Assembly (NCBI RefSeq): GCF_014596915.1
Contig: NZ_JACVWU010000003.1
Span: 248,001 to 312,000, forward strand
Direction of reading: 5' to 3'
Length of the DNA: 64,000 nucleotides
Source: Streptomyces sp. TRM68416
GTDB taxonomy: Bacteria > Actinomycetota > Actinomycetes > Streptomycetales > Streptomycetaceae
This document shows positions 59,740-64,000 of this stretch, one piece after another. Position 1 is the first letter of the stretch. Each line of letters opens with the position of its first letter. The notes beneath the pieces are model-generated. The model was not told where the DNA came from and ran no database searches. It saw nothing but the letters and a program-made list of their open reading frames with translations. Both the position numbers and the translations under genes were made by a program.

Positions 59740-60142
59740 GGAGTACCCCCCGGGAGTCGGGGATGGCGCGCAGGCCATCGATCACTCTTCGCAGTACGGA
59801 TGAGTCGTGGACGACGTCGGAGTTCGGCACGTGCACCGTCAGCCGCCCCTCGGCCCGCAGGTCCTCGGCGAGGACACGGACCACGTTGAGATGCAGTCGC
59901 AGCCGGGCCGCGATCTCCGCGATGGACTGCGGCTGCCGGCAGGCGGCGACGATGTCGTGCTGCTCGAAGGAGAGCCGGTCCAGCACGTCGAGTCCCTCGG
60001 CGGTGGCCACCACCTGGGTCTCGACGGGCATCGTCCGGCCGGATGAGCTGGGCGCCACCCGGCCGGCGGTGACCAGGAACGGCCGTACGGCGGAAGCGGG
60101 GCCGACCGGGTCGTCGCCCGGGGGTGGAGTGCCGTCCGCCAT
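59726..60142 (-). CDS. cvnC: Conservon DUF742 protein (CvnC type)
   Basis: This 138-residue DUF742 protein has RPFLVTAGRVAP near the start, then FEQHDIVAACRQPQSIAEIAARLRLHLNVVRVLAEDL, a winged-helix-like fold. It is always found between the roadblock and GTPase members. Stop overlaps cvnD by 14 bp. The ATG at 60142 lies 28 bp downstream of the roadblock gene stop. Confidence 0.94.
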   Translation of the reverse strand: MADGTPPPGDDPVGPASAVRPFLVTAGRVAPSSSGRTMPVETQVVATAEGLDVLDRLSFEQHDIVAACRQPQSIAEIAARLRLHLNVVRVLAEDLRAEGRLTVHVPNSDVVHDSSVLRRVIDGLRAIPDSRGVLRDTD

Positions 60143-60170
60143 GGAGTTCGTACCGTCCTTCTCGACCAGG

Positions 60171-60647
60171 TCAGCGGGCCGACGCGGCGCCGACGCTGTT
60201 CTTCAGTTCCAGCACGAGCTGAGGGCTGAGCGCGGTACCGGCACGGTTGGCGAACAGCGTCATCTCGTAGGCGATGTTGCCCAGCTTGGCCTCCTTGTCG
60301 GTGACCACGCCGAGGACGGCGCCGCTGCCGATCGCGGAGACCAGGACGTGGCCGCCCTCCAGGTCGATGATGACCTTGTTGAGGCCGCCGAGTCCGTAGT
60401 TGCCGGAGGCGCCGGCGGCCAGGCTGGTGATACCGGAGACGATCGCGGCCAGCCGCTCCGAGTCGGCGTGTTCGCGCAGCTCGGACACGGCGATGAGCAG
60501 CCCGTCGGAGGAGACCGCGATGGCGTCGACGACGCCCGCCGTCTCCGTTGCGAAACGATTCAAGAGCCAGGTGAAGTCGGCTGCGGCGGCCTTGAGTTCG
60601 GCCGGGGTGGTGGATCCGGCCGGGGTGTCACCTGTCGACGTACTCAC
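60171..60647 (-). CDS. cvnB: Conservon roadblock/LC7 protein (CvnB type)
   Basis: This 158-residue protein has a roadblock/LC7 domain (DFTWLLNRFATETAGVVDAIAVSSDGLLIA, GHVLVSAIGSGAVLGVVTDK), thought to modulate the GTPase partner. The N-terminus carries a short Thr/Ser/Gly linker. The GTG at 60647 overlaps the kinase stop (GTGA) and follows aaggagcgga. Confidence 0.94.
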   Translation of the reverse strand: MSTSTGDTPAGSTTPAELKAAAADFTWLLNRFATETAGVVDAIAVSSDGLLIAVSELREHADSERLAAIVSGITSLAAGASGNYGLGGLNKVIIDLEGGHVLVSAIGSGAVLGVVTDKEAKLGNIAYEMTLFANRAGTALSPQLVLELKNSVGAASAR

Positions 60648-63265
60648 TGCTCCGCTCCTTCCGGGAGGTGGTTCTGGTCGTGCTGTCGGGGGGTTGTGGC
60701 CTGGGGGTTCTCGGGGATCGGGGTCTCGCCGGTGGCGCTGTCGCGGTGCGCGCGCTCCACGGCGGCCTCGAAGTCCTCCAGCGCGGACCGTACGGCGTCC
60801 GGGTCGGCGGGTTGGGCGGTGCGGCGTGCGGCGGGCCGGGCGGGGGAGCGCTCGGCGGTCCGCAGGGTGGCCCCGCGGACGCGGCGCCGGAGGGGGCGGG
60901 GGCCGCCCGGGGCTTCGGCGTGGGTCCCGGAGGGGGGTTCCGGGCGGTCGTCGGTGCGGGTCCTGGAGGGGGGTTCCGGGTGTTCGTCGGTGTGGGTCCC
61001 GGAGGGGGGTTCCGGCCGTTCGTCGGTGTGGGTCCCGGAGGGGAATTCCGGGCGTACGTCGGTATGGGTCCCGGAAGGGCGTTCCGGCCGGTCGTCGGCG
61101 CGGGTGTGGTCGAGGGCCGACGGCTCGGCCGCGGTCTCGCGCCGGGGAACCCGGCGAGGGAGCGGGCCGGGCTCCTCGGCGGTCTCCGTCGGCGCGGCGG
61201 CCTTCGCGGCGCCCGCCGTGACCGACGGCAGCGGACCGCCCCCGGTCCCGGACGCCGGTGTGTCCGCCGCGGCCGACCCCTGGGTCAGCGCATCCGCGTC
61301 CGCGGGCCGCAGCAGCGACGACGGCACGGAGATCTCCGCCGTCACGCCGCCGCCCGGAGTCCGGGTCAGCGCGACACCGATGCCCCAGCGGCGGGCCAGC
61401 GTGCCGACCACGAACAGGCCGAGCACCTTCGTCGGCACCACGTCGAGGCGTTCGCGGCGGATCAGCCGGGCGTTCTCCTCGGCGAGCCGCTCGGTGCTCA
61501 TGCCGAGACCGTGATCGGAGATCACGATCAGCGCGGCGTCGTCCTCCCCGCTGCCGACGGTCACCTCGACCGGGCTGCCCGCGGGGGAGAACGCCACCGC
61601 GTTCTCCAGGAGTTCGGCCACCATCAGCGTCAGGTCGCCGATGACGTCGGGTTCCACCACGGCCTCGGAGCGCGCGTGCAGCCGTACCCGCTGGAAGCCC
61701 TCGATCTGGCCGAGCGCGGCCCGGACGACGTTGGTGAGGGCGAGCGGGCCGGAGTCCAGGGCCGACTCGCGGATGCCGGCCAGCAGCATCAGGCTGTCGG
61801 CGTTGCGGCGCAGGCGGACCGCGATGTGGTCGATGCTGTAGAGGCGTTCGAGCAGGGCCGGGTCCGTCTCGCCGCGCTCGACCGCGTCGATCAGGGCGAG
61901 CTGCCGGGTGGTCAGGTTGCTGACCCGGCGGCCGACGTTGCCGAACATCTCCGCGACGTTGCGCCGGCTGAGCACCTGGCGTTCCAGCAGCGCGGCCGCG
62001 GTGGTCTGGACGCGGTTGAACGCCTCGGCGAGGTCGCCGATCTCGTCGCGCGCGGTGACCGGCATCTCGCGCAGCCGCGGCGGCCCGTCGTCCTCGGCGT
62101 CGTCGTCGGCCACCCGGGCCAGCTCGCGGTCGGCCACGTCGGCGACCTCCCGGGCCGCACCGGTCAGTGCCTGCACCGGCCCCACCACCGACCGGCGGAC
62201 CGCCACCGAGAGGGCGAGCCAGAGGGCGAAGCCGAGCAGGGCGAGACCGAGCAGCAGCCCCGCGCGCCAGGCGGCCTCGCTGGAGGCCTCGTCGGCGCGG
62301 TCGGCGATCTGGTCGATCAGGGAGGCGGTGATGCCGAGCCGGATCTCCGCCTGTTCCCGGTAGGCGGGGTACGACTTCAGGGCCGCCGCGAAGGCCTCCC
62401 TGATCTCGGCGGGGGAGTCGGCCTGGAGCGAACTGGGGTCGATCTGCAGCTCGGCGTACTGCCGACCGATGACGGCCTGCGGGGCACTGTGCTCGATGCC
62501 GCGCAGTTGCTCGGCCTGCTCGGGGGTGGCGAACCGGGCGAAGCGGTCGGCCTGGTAGGTGTACACCTCGTAGGAGCCGACCGCGCCGATGAACTCGATC
62601 AGGGCGTTGGAGTCGCCGGTGGCCGCGGAGAACACGCCGGTCTCGAAGGCGCTGTGGGCGGCGTCGGCACGCAGCAGCGAGTCCAGCAGGTTGCCGGTGA
62701 AGGTGGCCGCGAGGGCCGCGTTGCGGTCGAGGCCCAGGCCGTCGATGACGCCCTTGGCGGCGCTCGCGTACGCGGGGTCGATGTTGTCGGCGGGGAGGTA
62801 GCCCTGCTCGATGGTGTCCCGCAGGCTGCCGAGGGCGCCGATCTCCTTCAGGGCCTGCGCCTCGGTGGCCGGCAGCCGGTCGCCGAAGGTCTCGCGGACC
62901 TTCATGACCTGGGCGTCCACCGCGGACTGCGCCTTGTCGTAGGCGGCGGTGGAGGGCCGGGCGTCGCCCTGGGCCGCCTCGTGGCGCACGGAGAGCAGGA
63001 TGGCCTGCTGGTGCTCGGCCTCCACCCGGTCCACCAGCGTGGCGACTTCGGAGCTGGCCCGGACCAGCCGGGCCGCGTCCGCCGCGGAGGAGGACTGGCC
63101 GAGCTGGTCGGTGATGAGGTACGCGAGCAGCACGGCGACCACCGTGAGCGGAACGCCGACCAGGACGTTCAGCTTGCGCCTGAACGGCCACCGGTCGGTG
63201 AACCGACGTATGCCAGGAGGGGCGTCGTGTGTCGCGGTGGACGCGTCCACCTCTTTCGTGGACAC
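60644..63265 (-). CDS. cvnA: Conservon sensor kinase-like protein (CvnA type) with repeat-rich tail
   Basis: This 873-residue protein has a membrane helix near residue 35 (VLVGVPLTVVAVLLAYLIT), a nitrate/nitrite-sensor-type helical extracytoplasmic domain to about 330, a second helix (GLLLGLALLGFALWLALSVAV), HAMP, and a histidine-kinase region with a conserved RLRRNADSLMLLAG helix. Its ATPase part includes LMVAELLENAVAFSPAGSPV and SDHGLGMS. The C-terminal 250 residues are disordered and contain five 12-residue repeats. GTG at 63265 after gaggaggaaag. It heads the conservon cvnA-B-C-D, all overlapping or closely spaced. Confidence 0.94.
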   Translation of the reverse strand: MSTKEVDASTATHDAPPGIRRFTDRWPFRRKLNVLVGVPLTVVAVLLAYLITDQLGQSSSAADAARLVRASSEVATLVDRVEAEHQQAILLSVRHEAAQGDARPSTAAYDKAQSAVDAQVMKVRETFGDRLPATEAQALKEIGALGSLRDTIEQGYLPADNIDPAYASAAKGVIDGLGLDRNAALAATFTGNLLDSLLRADAAHSAFETGVFSAATGDSNALIEFIGAVGSYEVYTYQADRFARFATPEQAEQLRGIEHSAPQAVIGRQYAELQIDPSSLQADSPAEIREAFAAALKSYPAYREQAEIRLGITASLIDQIADRADEASSEAAWRAGLLLGLALLGFALWLALSVAVRRSVVGPVQALTGAAREVADVADRELARVADDDAEDDGPPRLREMPVTARDEIGDLAEAFNRVQTTAAALLERQVLSRRNVAEMFGNVGRRVSNLTTRQLALIDAVERGETDPALLERLYSIDHIAVRLRRNADSLMLLAGIRESALDSGPLALTNVVRAALGQIEGFQRVRLHARSEAVVEPDVIGDLTLMVAELLENAVAFSPAGSPVEVTVGSGEDDAALIVISDHGLGMSTERLAEENARLIRRERLDVVPTKVLGLFVVGTLARRWGIGVALTRTPGGGVTAEISVPSSLLRPADADALTQGSAAADTPASGTGGGPLPSVTAGAAKAAAPTETAEEPGPLPRRVPRRETAAEPSALDHTRADDRPERPSGTHTDVRPEFPSGTHTDERPEPPSGTHTDEHPEPPSRTRTDDRPEPPSGTHAEAPGGPRPLRRRVRGATLRTAERSPARPAARRTAQPADPDAVRSALEDFEAAVERAHRDSATGETPIPENPQATTPRQHDQNHLPEGAEQ
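60920..61099 (-). repeat. 36-bp tandem repeats in cvnA tail
   Basis: Five units of 36 bp encode variants of RPEPPSGTHTDD. Between-unit divergence is small and confined mostly to single bases, so the array is fairly recent. Confidence 0.9.
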
Positions 63266-63391
63266 CTTTCCTCCTCGGGGGATCGGACACCTGGTGTCAA
63301 CTGCGGGGAGACTATCGCCTCTTCAGGCGAATCCGTTCACTCGCGATCACAACCGATTACTCATTGAGTCCAATCAGTGACCAGGATTCGC

Positions 63392-63435
63392 TTGACTGAT
63401 CAAGAACTCGCTGGATTGGATCAGTTCGAGAACTG
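63392..63435 (+). promoter_or_regulatory. Candidate promoter and dyad ahead of the solute-binding protein
   Basis: TTGACT (63392-63397) is followed 18 bp later by TTGGAT (63416-63421), and a perfect dyad cagttc-ga-gaactg covers 63422-63435. The local sequence is clearly A/T-richer than the surroundings, as expected for a regulated promoter. The start codon is 43 bp downstream. Confidence 0.45.
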
Positions 63436-63477
63436 GAGAACTTCCCTCCCCCAACCTCTGAGTCCGGAACGGGAATC

Positions 63478-64000
63478 GTGACTTCTACCGCCTCACGCAG
63501 CAGGTCCCTCGTCGTGCTCGCCGCCACCGCGGCCCTGCTCGCGGGATGTGGCTCCTCCGACGACACGTCCGACAACCCGCTGGCGGAGGACAAGGCGAGC
63601 GGCGACACCGTCGTCGTCGGCTCCAACAACTTCGCCGAGTCCATCCTGCTCGCCGACATCTACGGCGAGGCCCTGAAGGCCAAGGGCATCAAGGTCAGCT
63701 ACAAGCCCAACATCGGCAGCCGCGAGACCACCTACGGCCTGCTGAAGAACGGCACCATCACGGTCCTGCCCGAGTACAACGGCTCGCTGCTGGCCTACCT
63801 GGACCCGAAGGCCCCGCAGAAGTCGGCCGACGCGGTGAACGCCGCGGCGAAGTCCAAGCTGGACTCCAAGCTGACGCTGCTGGAGTCCTCGCCTGCCGAG
63901 GACAAGGACTCCGTGAGCATCAACGCGGAGACCGCGAAGAAGTACAACCTCACCTCCGAGTCCACGCTCGCCGACCTCAAGGACATCGCCCCCGAGCTGG
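63478..64000 (+). CDS. OpuC/ProX-type solute-binding lipoprotein, 5' part (cut by right edge)
   Basis: The first 174 residues are visible. The GTG at 63478 starts a lipoprotein signal with lipobox LLAGC (Cys24), then a periplasmic-binding-protein-like II fold of the OpuAC family (TVVVGSNNFAESILLADIYGE, PNIGSRETTYGLLKNG, TVLPEYNGSLLAYLDP). It probably captures betaine, choline or a related quaternary amine for the ABC transporter at 56570-59129. It is separated from it by the reverse-strand conservon and has its own promoter region. Confidence 0.92.
   Translation, partial: MTSTASRSRSLVVLAATAALLAGCGSSDDTSDNPLAEDKASGDTVVVGSNNFAESILLADIYGEALKAKGIKVSYKPNIGSRETTYGLLKNGTITVLPEYNGSLLAYLDPKAPQKSADAVNAAAKSKLDSKLTLLESSPAEDKDSVSINAETAKKYNLTSESTLADLKDIAPEL

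Noticed and set aside
60668..63367. A 899-codon open frame on the plus strand
   Set aside because: Antisense to the conservon kinase gene, whose domains are unmistakable.

Overview
The window is high-GC actinobacterial DNA and almost certainly comes from a Streptomyces chromosome. Codons are strongly G/C-ending, GTG and TTG starts are common, and the genes include a conservon (cvnABCD), a DUF574 methyltransferase, an Rv1733c-like protein and a type II polyketide synthase cluster. I saw no rRNA, tRNA, CRISPR array, insertion sequence or phage gene.

Positions 1-19415 are the right-hand part of an aromatic (type II) polyketide cluster that runs off the left edge. The core operon is thioesterase, KS-alpha, KS-beta/chain-length factor and ACP (2672-6442). 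Around it lie an ActIII-type ketoreductase, two further SDR reductases, two paralogous two-domain aromatase/cyclases, two SnoaL/NTF2-fold proteins, an MDR reductase, an ActVA-ORF5-like flavin hydroxylase, a luciferase-family oxidoreductase and an MFS exporter. A deoxysugar branch (RmlA, RmlB, an RmlC-type epimerase, and the N-terminal half of an NDP-hexose 2,3-dehydratase at the left edge) and one glycosyltransferase point to a product carrying a 2,6-dideoxyhexose, probably of L-configuration. No SARP regulator, flavin reductase, 3-ketoreductase or C-3 aminotransferase is visible. At least five intergenic regions carry heptamers spaced 11 bp apart, which resemble SARP operators.

From 19716 on, the genes look like ordinary chromosome. 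There is a DUF574 methyltransferase; a three-gene unit of a small YqiJ-like membrane protein, flotillin and a 1641-residue AAA+ protein (20888-28495); a CBS protein divergent from an Rv1733c-like protein; and an ion-homeostasis block (RCK channel-like protein, ArsB/NhaD permease, cation/proton antiporter, PucR regulator, TrkH/TrkA potassium uptake; 29869-37934). Then come a DUF4142 protein, a polytopic membrane protein, a cytochrome-b-like/molybdopterin fusion, a methyltransferase-DUF2064-GT2 operon, a two-component system and a nucleotide-sugar epimerase.

From 47828 there is a second two-component system divergent from a flavin electron-transfer operon (ferric-reductase-like protein, duplicated FMN-binding protein, ApbE), then a methyltransferase, glutamine-dependent NAD synthetase, an OpuC-type compatible-solute ABC transporter, the conservon on the opposite strand, and the start of the OpuC-type binding protein at the right edge.

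A theme across the window is short tandem repetition, often in frame (5640-5681, 7388-7471, 40880-40954, 51626-52141, 57682-57756, 60920-61099). All functions are inferred from sequence motifs read by eye; no database search was run.
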